DNA of 38,929 bases, taken from Nanobdellota archaeon (GTDB lineage Archaea > Nanobdellota > Nanobdellia > Parvarchaeales > Parvarchaeaceae). The translations under genes and the position numbers were made by a program. Positions 30,789-38,578 of the stretch are shown here, one piece after another (position 1 is the stretch's first letter; each line of letters begins with the position of its first letter). The DNA is taken from the NCBI GenBank assembly GCA_021800365.1, contig JAJYZA010000007.1, forward strand, positions 1 to 38,929, written 5' to 3'. The notes beneath the pieces were generated by a model. The model did no database searches. It was not told the origin of the DNA and worked only from the letters and a program-made list of their open reading frames with translations.

Positions 30789-31832
30789 ATGAAGTTCGGT
30801 CTGGCTTTTGACAAAAGAGACGAAAAAAGCATGGCGATAGCACGCGAAATAACCAAAATACTAAAAGACTCAAAACAGGATGTCGTACTGGAAAGTAAGG
30901 TACCTGGTTTTCAATGGAAGACAAAAATAGCAAGCATACGTTCAATGAACGTCGACATAGTGATTTTGATAGGGGACAGTTTTAATGTATTAAGAACGTT
31001 TAAGGAGCTGGATCGCATGAAGGTCTTAGTTCTAAGCGTCACTACCTCTTCAACTAATTTTTTCTCAGAAATAACAGCAGACCAGTTCCCAAAGGCGCTG
31101 GAGAAGATACAAAACGGTGATTATACAGTAGAGGAATATTCTAGGTTAGAAGCGAAGGCCGATGGAGCCGAATCATCGATAGCGCTGAACGACGTCGTTA
31201 TAACCGCGGGAAAAAGTGCGACCATAATGTCATACGAGGTGATTATTGACGGTAAATTAATCTTTAGGGACGCTGGTGATGGCGTAATAATATCAACGCC
31301 AATTGGCTCAACCGGTTATTCATCTTCTGCGGGTGGACCGGTTGTGTTCTCGAATGCTAAGGTTTTCATTGTGACTCCCATATCTTCATTGAATCAAAAC
31401 AAACCTTTTGTGGTAAGGGACAGCAGCGATGTGCTGATAAAATCGATACAGTGTCCTACAGGCGTAGAGGTCGTCACAGATGGAAGATTCAGGGCCAAAC
31501 TAAAAGGAGAGGAAGTACTTGTAAATAATGCGGATGCGCCAGCCGAATTTATCAGGTTTAAGGAGTTTAGCAAGAACGTATTTGATAAATTGAAGAAGCG
31601 GATGCCAGAGAATGGTAACTTACCACAGAGTGCGCCTCCATCAGCGAAATTTCTATTTAAGATATTGCAATATGAAGGCGCGCTCACGCAGAAAGAATTG
31701 ATACAGATGAGCGCCATGCCTTCAAGAACGGTCAGATCTGGACTCAGCTATTTACTAAAAAGTGGAATCATTGAGGAACAGCGTGCGCTTCGCGACGCTA
31801 GGTACAGCGTCTATTACATTAAAAGCTCTTGA
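30789..31832 (+). CDS. nadK: NAD kinase fused to a C-terminal winged helix
   Basis: Residues 1-275 are an ATP-NAD kinase that makes NADP. Conserved parts are ALNDVVI (132-138, usually NExxI-like) and DGVIISTPIGSTGYSSSAGGP (164-184). The first motif, usually GGDGT, reads LIGDSFNVL (60-68): the Asp is kept but the flanking glycines are not. Residues 286-345 (FKILQYEGALTQKELIQMSA, MPSRTVRSGLSYLLKSGIIE) look like a MarR/ArsR-type winged helix-turn-helix, a domain NAD kinases normally lack. A TATA box (TTATAAATA) precedes the start. Convergent with pncB. Confidence 0.85.
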   Translation: MKFGLAFDKRDEKSMAIAREITKILKDSKQDVVLESKVPGFQWKTKIASIRSMNVDIVILIGDSFNVLRTFKELDRMKVLVLSVTTSSTNFFSEITADQFPKALEKIQNGDYTVEEYSRLEAKADGAESSIALNDVVITAGKSATIMSYEVIIDGKLIFRDAGDGVIISTPIGSTGYSSSAGGPVVFSNAKVFIVTPISSLNQNKPFVVRDSSDVLIKSIQCPTGVEVVTDGRFRAKLKGEEVLVNNADAPAEFIRFKEFSKNVFDKLKKRMPENGNLPQSAPPSAKFLFKILQYEGALTQKELIQMSAMPSRTVRSGLSYLLKSGIIEEQRALRDARYSVYYIKSS

Positions 31833-31848
31833 TACATGCACTGGTATA

Positions 31849-33285
31849 CTACGTGTTAGTCTGTGCCTTTTCGAGTAGCCTTTTTTTTAGTGAATTTAAT
31901 TCATCACTAATCCTTACCGGATAGGTCTCCGCGCCCCGTAGAACCTTATACTTGTCAGGTAACCTCGCCGTTTCATCTAAGCAAAACTTTCTTATCTCAT
32001 TTATCTCAGGAAACTTGTATATTATCTTTCCGCCCAATACTATCGGTATAAGAAGCGGTTTAGAACCCGGCGGTGCGCCTTCATCAAACAACTTTATTTC
32101 ATCATATGAATATTTATTATCACTATACACCCTGTAAACTTGTTTCTTGCCGGGGAGCGTAGTTTTATCTACATCATTGCTTACTTTTATCTTGGGTATA
32201 GGTTTACCGTTTTTTGTGACCTCGACCAGTTTGTATACGCCGCCGAGTGCGGACACTTCTCCCTTATCTTCCATAGAATCGTAATTTGCCCCGGTTATCA
32301 GCCTTGTGCCGACGCCGAAGCCATCAATCGGTGCACCATTGGAGAGCAGTTCTTCTATCTTGTATTCATCAAGATCGCTACTGACTAAAATTTTAGAGTC
32401 CTTAAAACCGGCGTCGTCCAGAATCTTCCGCACGCCACTGCTCAATTTTAAAAGGTCCCCACTGTCCAATCTTACGCCTTTTAAATCGTAACCCTTCTTT
32501 TTTAATTCTCTGCCAACGATACATGCATTTTTAGCGCCGTTTAATGTGTCATATGTATCTATCAATAAGACCGTATTGTGTGGGAATGATTCCGCGTATT
32601 CTCTGAATGCCTGTAGTTCCGAGTCACGCTCCTGTATAAATTTATGCGGCATCGTTCCTATGTATGGGATACCAAATTTTTTACCGGCAAGCACAAGCGC
32701 ACTGCCGGTAGTGCCCGCGATATAAGCTGCTCTTGAGCCAAGGAGAGCGGCATCTCTTCCATGCGCGCGTCTGGCGCCAAATTCAAGTATCGTCTTTCCC
32801 TTTGCCGCATTCACTATCCTAGACGTCTTTGTTGCTATCAACGTTTGAAAATTCATTACACTTAATATATACGTCTCGAATAACTGCACGTCTATTGAAG
32901 GACCGGTTATACTAAGGATAGGTTCATTCGGAAAAATCGGCGTTCCCTCCGGTACGGCGTATATTTCTCCCCCGAATTTGAAATTTTTGAGATAATCGAG
33001 AAACTCCGCGTTGAAGTCGTTTCCAGAGGTTTTCTCCAGCCATTTACTATCCTCTTCGCTAAGCTTATAATTATTTACGAAATCTATTACCTGTTCGAGG
33101 CCGGCTGCGATCATGTAAGAACCAAGATACTTCGGTACTTTTCTTACAAAGAACGTTTCCGTTATTATCTCATTGTTTGCGCGGTCAAAATCTGCTTTGC
33201 CGCCGGTGAGCTCATAATAATCCAGAAACAGCGCTAGTTCATCTTTACTTATCAAAGCTGGTTCCAGGCCTTTCATATTAGACAT
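31849..33285 (-). CDS. pncB: Nicotinate phosphoribosyltransferase
   Basis: This 478-residue enzyme turns nicotinate and PRPP into nicotinate mononucleotide. Typical segments are GPSIDVQLFETYILSVMNFQ, LEFGARRAHGRDAAL (the phosphate-binding, substrate-site stretch), GTMPHKFIQ (the segment around the active-site His), GVRLDSGDLLKLS and SSDLDEYKIEELL. The size and order match the larger archaeal/bacterial PncB form. The start MSNMKGLEPALISKDELALF is likely; Met4 is an alternative. It is the only NAD island gene on the minus strand and ends 17 bases from the end of nadK. Confidence 0.93.
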   Translation of the reverse strand: MSNMKGLEPALISKDELALFLDYYELTGGKADFDRANNEIITETFFVRKVPKYLGSYMIAAGLEQVIDFVNNYKLSEEDSKWLEKTSGNDFNAEFLDYLKNFKFGGEIYAVPEGTPIFPNEPILSITGPSIDVQLFETYILSVMNFQTLIATKTSRIVNAAKGKTILEFGARRAHGRDAALLGSRAAYIAGTTGSALVLAGKKFGIPYIGTMPHKFIQERDSELQAFREYAESFPHNTVLLIDTYDTLNGAKNACIVGRELKKKGYDLKGVRLDSGDLLKLSSGVRKILDDAGFKDSKILVSSDLDEYKIEELLSNGAPIDGFGVGTRLITGANYDSMEDKGEVSALGGVYKLVEVTKNGKPIPKIKVSNDVDKTTLPGKKQVYRVYSDNKYSYDEIKLFDEGAPPGSKPLLIPIVLGGKIIYKFPEINEIRKFCLDETARLPDKYKVLRGAETYPVRISDELNSLKKRLLEKAQTNT

Positions 33286-33411
33286 TCTTATGTATACGCT
33301 AGCTTAATTTATCCTTGTACTTTGCGGCAAGTTTCTCTTTTGTCTAATTGGTATATACAATATTTGCCTGTAACTCTTTCTATTAATCTACGGTGCATTC
33401 ATAATTAGATT

Positions 33412-33909
33412 ATGAGAAAACCTGTCCTTCGAAGAAAGGAACGGAGACGATTTATGAAAAAACATACCAGATTAGAAGGGATTATAAAAAAGGAGAGCAA
33501 GTTAAATTGGGTAGCAGATTTTTGGCTGAATGTGCTTGAAGGTTTGGGCGGGATTCCTAGAATACACGATTATTCGTATAGTGGTGATCGTCTTGCGCAC
33601 GCCGCCGGTTCTCATCCAGCGGATTATGGGTCTATGAGTGGTATTAATGGCTTTTCTGTGCGGTACAGTTTAAAGCATGACTCTTTTATGACATTACAGA
33701 TATTTTATCAAACGCAAGAAATTTTGACGTTCTCTTTTTATACTAATAATGGGCAATACCGTACTATGTATGATCGCTTTGAAATATCAAAATACGAGAA
33801 CGGTGTGTTGGAGAACGAGCTCACTAAAATGCTTCCCAAAAAAGAAAAAATAATAGTGGGCTTAATTGAGAAGCGACAGCAAAGGGAACACGACGCAGAA
33901 AGAAGGTAA
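33412..33909 (+). CDS. Hypothetical basic protein, possibly truncated by an in-frame stop
   Basis: The 165-residue protein is unrecognised. It has a very basic start (MRKPVLRRKERRRFMKKH), a middle of short strands (FMTLQIFYQTQEILTFSFYT) and a charged helical end (KIIVGLIEKRQQREHDAERR). The TAA stop is directly followed, in the same frame, by an ATG and 19 more codons (MEAAEEELKERMLALGPIS, 33910-33969) that continue the same kind of helix. Either a nonsense change shortened the protein or a tiny second gene follows without a gap. It precedes pncA by 14 bases after that second stop, so probably the same mRNA. Confidence 0.6.
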   Translation: MRKPVLRRKERRRFMKKHTRLEGIIKKESKLNWVADFWLNVLEGLGGIPRIHDYSYSGDRLAHAAGSHPADYGSMSGINGFSVRYSLKHDSFMTLQIFYQTQEILTFSFYTNNGQYRTMYDRFEISKYENGVLENELTKMLPKKEKIIVGLIEKRQQREHDAERR

Positions 33910-33972
33910 ATGGAAGCTGCAGAAGAAGAATTAAAGGAGAGAATGTTGGCTCTGGGGCCAATATCTTAAGTA

Positions 33973-33980
33973 AAGGAGGT
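33973..33980 (+). promoter_or_regulatory. Strong ribosome binding site of pncA
   Basis: AAGGAGGT lies 3 nt before the ATG at 33984, within the typical range for internal genes of archaeal operons. Confidence 0.6.
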
Positions 33981-33983
33981 AAT

Positions 33984-34613
33984 ATGGTAAAAGCTTTGTT
34001 AGTGGTAGATATGTTGAATGACTTCTTGAACAAAGACGTCAATCCACGCGTAAGTTGTCCAAGAGGACTTAATATAGTGCAGAACCTGGTAAAACTTACA
34101 AACTCTGCGCTGGAAAAAGGCATACTTCTAATATACTGTAGTGATGCACATCTTCCTTCAGATTATGAACTGAAGGTATGGGGACCGCACGCCATGCAGG
34201 GAACTAAGGGTAGCGAGATAGTGCCGTGGCTGCCTATAAATAACCTTTATACAATAAAGCGCGGCGAAGGACTAAACGAGGTTTTAGCCCGCAAATCAAA
34301 GGGACCTTTTAATGTAGAAAAAGGGACTTACAGCGGTTTTAGGGACAATGGCGGCATAGATACGGCTTTGGACAAGCTATTGAAGTTAAAAGGCATTGAT
34401 ACCTTGTATATAACCGGTCTCACAACTGGGATATGCGATAGGCATACTTCTGCGGAAGCGTTCTTTAGAGGTTATAATGTAGTCTTGATCGAAGACGCGG
34501 TGGAAGGGTTCACGGCCGAAGAGAACGAGCAGGGAAAGGCGTACATAAAAGCGAACTACGGTGCTAAGGTACTTAACACAAAAGACGCCTTAAAAGAATT
34601 TAATGAAGTCTAG
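33984..34613 (+). CDS. pncA: Nicotinamidase
   Basis: The 209-residue enzyme of the isochorismatase-like family hydrolyses nicotinamide to nicotinate and ammonia. The catalytic triad is visible: Asp9 (LLVVDMLNDF), Lys113 (NVEKGTYSGF) and Cys151 (TGLTTGICDRHTSAEAFFRG). Metal ligands fit Asp54 and His56 (CSDAHLPSD) and His69 (VWGPHAMQGTKGSEI). A short insert precedes the Lys strand (ARKSKGPF). nadE begins 8 bases after the stop, so the two are one operon covering the first and last steps of nicotinamide salvage. Confidence 0.9.
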   Translation: MVKALLVVDMLNDFLNKDVNPRVSCPRGLNIVQNLVKLTNSALEKGILLIYCSDAHLPSDYELKVWGPHAMQGTKGSEIVPWLPINNLYTIKRGEGLNEVLARKSKGPFNVEKGTYSGFRDNGGIDTALDKLLKLKGIDTLYITGLTTGICDRHTSAEAFFRGYNVVLIEDAVEGFTAEENEQGKAYIKANYGAKVLNTKDALKEFNEV

Positions 34614-34621
34614 GGTACCAT

Positions 34622-35443
34622 ATGAATGTCCCTGCAGAGCTAGCGATTGATCCAGAACGGGCGATAAACCACGGCGTCGAATGGGTGAAAGAATATTTTG
34701 CTAGGGCTAGAATAAATACAGCGGTCATAGGGGTTTCTGGAGGCAGCGATTCTGCGTTGACTGCATATATCTGCTGCAAAGCAATTGGGCATGAAAATGT
34801 TAAGGGACTGATCATGCCGCTTGGTGATTCAATGTCTGCTAGCGATATGCGCGATGCCGAAGAACTGTGCGAGACACTAGGGATGGGAAATAGAAAGATA
34901 GACATTGAGAAAATATTCGACGAGATAGCTAAAACTAACAGCTCGAAGAACCAAGATCGAATCGCGATGGCAAACGTAAAAGCTAGAATACGTATGCTAC
35001 TTCTGTACAAAGAAGCAAATGAAAGAAAGGCGATAGTAGCCGGCACAGACGATAGAAGTGAACATGAACTAGGTTACTATACTAAATATGGTGACGGGGG
35101 CGTCGACATAAATGTACCGGAGTACTTATACAAAACACAGGTTAGATCAGTATTGTATCACTTGGGGAGTAAAGAGAATATGAAGATATTTACAAGGATA
35201 GCAGAAAAAGTGCCGTCTCCTCAGTTATGGAAAGGTCACACTGCAGAAGGCGAGCTCGGTATGTCATATGAAGACATAGACAGGATATTCTATTACAAAA
35301 ACGAGGGCGGATTCGGGGATAAGATTGAATCCATAGCAAAAGCAACCGGCATTAAGCCATCCGAAGTGCGTAGAATAATCGATTTTTCGCACTCGAATGC
35401 GCACAAAAATGTACTCCCGCCGGCACCTTCAATATTCATTTAG
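34622..35443 (+). CDS. nadE: NAD synthetase, ammonia-dependent type
   Basis: The 273-residue enzyme activates NaAD with ATP and amidates it to NAD. The PP-loop SGGSDS is at 39-44; the second signature GTDDRSEHELGYYTKYGDGG is present, as is VPEYLYKTQVRSVLYHLG and the late SPQLWKGHTAEGELGMSYEDID. There is no N-terminal nitrilase (glutaminase) domain, so it should use free ammonia, which the neighbouring pncA releases, or ammonia from a separate glutaminase. It follows pncA at 8 bases. Confidence 0.96.
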   Translation: MNVPAELAIDPERAINHGVEWVKEYFARARINTAVIGVSGGSDSALTAYICCKAIGHENVKGLIMPLGDSMSASDMRDAEELCETLGMGNRKIDIEKIFDEIAKTNSSKNQDRIAMANVKARIRMLLLYKEANERKAIVAGTDDRSEHELGYYTKYGDGGVDINVPEYLYKTQVRSVLYHLGSKENMKIFTRIAEKVPSPQLWKGHTAEGELGMSYEDIDRIFYYKNEGGFGDKIESIAKATGIKPSEVRRIIDFSHSNAHKNVLPPAPSIFI

Positions 35444-35499
35444 ACAACCACTGCAACATTTTAATCTATAAATACTGGTATGGTTCTATAGTTAACGAT

Positions 35500-36075
35500 A
35501 TGCCTAAATCGACTAAAATCGACAAGACGATCAAGAAAGCAATAGCTCTCGCTTTAGCTGCAAGGGAAAATGCAAAATCTTTTAGATCAAAAGTAGGGAT
35601 TGCATTTGAAATGTACGATGGTAGATTAATCCCAGGATTTAATATAGAAACATATGGGCATAAGGGCAATCATGCTGAGGAAGTAGGTTTAATCATTGCC
35701 ATGTCAGAAGGATATAGCGGAACAGATTTTAGGAGAATGATAGAGGTTTATCAAGATGCAGGCCACGAAGATATAGAAGTTTTTCCTGCATGCCCATTGG
35801 ACTGTTGGGGTCGTTTACTTGAATTTACCCATCCATATCTAGAAATAGTAGTCGCAGACATACATGGGAATATACATTACAGTACAATGTTAAAGGAGAT
35901 GGTTAGTGGGATTAAACCGCCGGCACAGGTATACCCCTCGAATAAAATAAGATTAGCTAAGCCAAAATCAAACATAACCCCCAAACTCCCTCTGAACAAA
36001 CGCTTAAAGCCTATGTATGACTCAGATTTGGAATTTAGGCAATACTGTGACGAGGTTTTAAAAGTAAAGCATTAA
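35500..36075 (+). CDS. Cytidine-deaminase-fold protein
   Basis: The 191-residue protein has a zinc-deaminase signature: GNHAEEVGLI (56-65) with His58 and Glu60, then VFPACPLDCWGRLLEF (94-109) with Cys98 and Cys102. In classical cytidine deaminases the second motif is PCGxCRQ with two residues between the cysteines; here there are three. The last 70 residues (basic, proline-rich) have no counterpart in small cytidine deaminases. Upstream TATA-like sequence (TATAAATA) lies about 25 nt before the start. The fold is likely; the substrate is uncertain. Confidence 0.65.
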   Translation: MPKSTKIDKTIKKAIALALAARENAKSFRSKVGIAFEMYDGRLIPGFNIETYGHKGNHAEEVGLIIAMSEGYSGTDFRRMIEVYQDAGHEDIEVFPACPLDCWGRLLEFTHPYLEIVVADIHGNIHYSTMLKEMVSGIKPPAQVYPSNKIRLAKPKSNITPKLPLNKRLKPMYDSDLEFRQYCDEVLKVKH

Positions 36076-36257
36076 TGAATGTCGTCCCATTATCTTACGC
36101 AAGAATTCGTATAGTCATATTTTTATGTCCGAATATAGGCATGGTTTTGTTTATAAAATCCCTTTTGTTTACAAAGTCACTATTGTTCTATAACTTACAA
36201 ACAAAGCTTGCGGTGGTTCTCTTGATTCTGATTCAACTTTGTTTCCTATGTATCTAA
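36075..36257 (+). CDS. Possible 60-residue hydrophobic peptide, doubtful
   Basis: The ATG overlaps the stop of the preceding gene (TAATG). The frame codes for two hydrophobic stretches (VIFLCPNIGMVLFIKSLLF; LAVVLLILIQLCFLCI). It could be a small membrane protein, but A+T-rich noncoding DNA gives similar frames and the duplicated KSLLF string reflects a local DNA repeat. Confidence 0.2.
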   Translation: MNVVPLSYARIRIVIFLCPNIGMVLFIKSLLFTKSLLFYNLQTKLAVVLLILIQLCFLCI

Positions 36258-36285
36258 AATAGATTACTTTGCCTGGATTTAATGT

Positions 36286-36969
36286 TTATAAGTAATGCTT
36301 CTTTACCAGCTCTTCAAGCAGATTTGCCTGCCATTTTTTTTCCATTGCGGGATTAGCAGCAGCTCTAGCAGCATACTCGGCAGCAGACAAAGCATACCCA
36401 GCAGCATACGTAGTAGACCTAGCAGCATACATAGCAGACCAAGCAGAATCTCCAGCAGGCCAAGGATAATTTGCAGCAGACCAAGCAGAAATTCTATTTT
36501 CTTCAGTAGGTTCTTTCAGCCATTTCTCCGCGGCTTTGATGGCTTCTCTGGGTCGAGCGTCGTCTGGATATTTCCTCTCGAAGTTCGGAAGCACGTGTCT
36601 CGCACAACCGATGGCATATTCCACCGACAGCGGTTTCAGGTCTATCTCCCTTGTAAGCGTCATTTCATTGGCTGCGAATAGTCTTTTCCCACAATAGACC
36701 ACGTCTCGGGCTTCCACCTCGAATAAACGATCGCTTAGGCAAAGATTCTCTACTCGGTGATTATTGAAAACCGAGTATAGATCAGATGATGCATGGAAAC
36801 CTCTAAAGCCAGCTATGACTTCGCCGTCATATGTGAGTGCGACGCCGGGAGTCCATTGTGGCCGGTCTCCTTCAAAGCTTCTAAGGTCTCCGGATACGAA
36901 TTTATAACCCGTTGTTGTATTTTGTTTTCTGAATAGTATCTCTGATAGTCTTCTAATCATTTCTTTCAT
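36286..36969 (-). CDS. DUF7666-like domain joined to an Imm5-like alanine-rich immunity domain
   Basis: The first half (about 20-110) has the pattern GYKFVSGDLRS...YDGEVIAGFRGFHASSDLYSVFNN...VEARDVVYCGKRLFAANEM, like phage-associated DUF7666 domains. The second half (115-227) has ARHVLPNFERKYPDDARPRE followed by AIKAAEKWL and runs of AWSAA/AARSTTYAA/AEYAARAA, which resembles putative immunity proteins of the Imm5 type. Such proteins protect against polymorphic toxins in bacteria. A strong AGGAGGT ribosome binding site lies 9 nt before the ATG. No toxin gene is adjacent. The assignment is by eye; acquisition from a phage or bacterium is plausible. Confidence 0.6.
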   Translation of the reverse strand: MKEMIRRLSEILFRKQNTTTGYKFVSGDLRSFEGDRPQWTPGVALTYDGEVIAGFRGFHASSDLYSVFNNHRVENLCLSDRLFEVEARDVVYCGKRLFAANEMTLTREIDLKPLSVEYAIGCARHVLPNFERKYPDDARPREAIKAAEKWLKEPTEENRISAWSAANYPWPAGDSAWSAMYAARSTTYAAGYALSAAEYAARAAANPAMEKKWQANLLEELVKKHYL

Positions 36970-37104
36970 AGTCTTTTGACCTCCTTGTTTTAATCACTAT
37001 TTTAGAGTATAAGATGACTTTGAGCATATAAAGCTTTTTGTGGCTGGGATTTTGTAGTTTTATTGATAATTAAACTACAAGGCCTGCGGCAATTTGTTAG
37101 ATAA

Positions 37105-37314
37105 AAAATCCCTTTTGTTATATGTACCGATGATTATGGGATCTTCGGCACCCCGCTTAAAAATGAAATATCTCCTATTTCGACCGCCAATAAATCGGAT
37201 GAGAAAACTATAGAGGCTAAACCGAAATGTACTCCTTTAAGAATCTTCATGGTACACACTGAGAACGGACAGAATTTTAATGAATTATTCTTAGTCAAAA
37301 CGCATTATTACTGA
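37105..37314 (+). pseudogene. Start-less open frame, possible gene remnant
   Basis: Sixty-nine codons between stops read PFVICTDDYGIFGTPLKNEI at the beginning and LRIFMVHTENGQNF, then NELFLVKTHYY, at the end. The composition resembles protein, but no start codon lies near the beginning. The remaining bases of this 369-base gap (36970-37338) hold the promoter of the immunity-like gene and nothing else I can name. Confidence 0.25.
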
Positions 37315-37338
37315 TTCTTATCGTGTAAAAGCGGCACC

Positions 37339-38361
37339 TTAAATTTTCCCGGCAATCTCTTTGCCGACTTCAGAGCACTTTGCCGTCCCACCCAGATCAT
37401 ATGTGAGAACCTTTCCTTCTCTCAGCACCGACTCGACGGCCACCTGTATGGCATTTGCGGCTTTATCGTATCCCATCCATTCAAACATCATCTTGACTGA
37501 AAGTATAGTCGCTATTGGATTCACTTTATCCATTCCAGTATACTTTGGAGCTGAACCGTGTATCGGCTCGAACATCGCATAATCTTTTCCAATATTTGCT
37601 GCCGGGCCAACTCCAATACCCCCGACGGTCTCAGCAGCTTCATCAGAAATTATGTCCCCGAATAAGTTTTCCGTTACTATAACATCATAAGTCTCCGGTT
37701 TACTTATCAACCACTGCGTCATCGCATCGACATGGACATCGTCTGCCCTTATTTTCGGATGTTTTCTACTTTCGGTATAGAAAACTTCTTTAAACAATCC
37801 ATCAGATGCCTTTAAGATATTGGCTTTATGGACAAGAGTAACATGTCCTTTTCTTTTTTTTGCCAGATCAAAGGCGAACCTGCATATCCTTTCGCATGCG
37901 CCCCGGGTTATCAGGCGTATCCCTATCGCCGTGTTTTTATCGACAGAAAAATCAAGGCCAGCATACAACCCCTCTGTATTTTCGCGCACAATGACTAGAT
38001 CTATGCCGGGTTTTATGCTTTTTACATTCGGTAATGCCTTTGAAGGCCTTACGTTTGCATATAAATCGAACATCTCCCTTATTTTAACTGCAAGACTGCT
38101 CAAAGAACTAGCCCCTTCCGGTGTCGTTGCAGGACCTTTTATCACACAGTCACTATTTTTCATCAGAGTCACCGTTTCTTCCGGCAGATTCGTACCATAT
38201 TTCTCTACGCAGTGTAATCCCCCCTCGCCAAATTTGTAGGTTAGGTTTATTTTAAATCGTTCTTTTGTAGCGTCTATGACCGGAAGAGATGCATTTATTA
38301 CATCTTCACCTATCCCATCACCTTTTATTATCGCTATTTTCCAGCCAGATTTAGAAACCAT
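37339..38361 (-). CDS. icd: Isocitrate dehydrogenase-type decarboxylating dehydrogenase
   Basis: The 340-residue enzyme of the isocitrate/isopropylmalate dehydrogenase family should oxidise and decarboxylate a 2-hydroxy acid, most likely isocitrate to 2-oxoglutarate. Key parts are KGDGIGED (13-20), FDLYANVRP (98-106), RENTEGLY (126-133) with Tyr133, HKANILK with Lys179, and NLFGDIISDEA with Asp236 and Asp240. HGSAPKY (268-274) and Tyr321 match the residues that bind the NADP phosphate in the E. coli enzyme. The substrate-recognition stretch is SSLAVKIREM; where E. coli has SLN, Asn is replaced by Ala91, so another acid cannot be excluded. Confidence 0.85.
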   Translation of the reverse strand: MVSKSGWKIAIIKGDGIGEDVINASLPVIDATKERFKINLTYKFGEGGLHCVEKYGTNLPEETVTLMKNSDCVIKGPATTPEGASSLSSLAVKIREMFDLYANVRPSKALPNVKSIKPGIDLVIVRENTEGLYAGLDFSVDKNTAIGIRLITRGACERICRFAFDLAKKRKGHVTLVHKANILKASDGLFKEVFYTESRKHPKIRADDVHVDAMTQWLISKPETYDVIVTENLFGDIISDEAAETVGGIGVGPAANIGKDYAMFEPIHGSAPKYTGMDKVNPIATILSVKMMFEWMGYDKAANAIQVAVESVLREGKVLTYDLGGTAKCSEVGKEIAGKI

Positions 38362-38477
38362 AATCTAATTAAGCCGGTTTAAAATAAAAAGCTGTGTATT
38401 GGGAAAAACTCCAGAGCATCCGATGACAGCATAGACAGTTTGAATAAAACCAGAATAAAATAAAGGCTTATTTGGCA

Positions 38478-38527
38478 GTTGCGCCCCTGGCTGGAAGCCC
38501 ATGAATTCATTCATGGGGGGATGTCAC
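38478..38527 (+). mobile_element. Solo right end of the tnpB-type element
   Basis: GCTGGAAGCCCATGAATTCA, then TTCATGGGGGGATGTCAC, matches the right end at 22637-22673. The hairpin CCCATGAA-TTCA-TTCATGGG (38498-38517) has a perfect 8-bp stem. Just before it the frame LAVAPLAGSP followed by TGA keeps the last codons of a TnpB protein. No left end or tnpB body is nearby. Confidence 0.7.
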
Positions 38528-38578
38528 AGGCATCAAACGCACACCTTTTTCTGTGCGTAGGCTTTTGTATGTAGCCTT

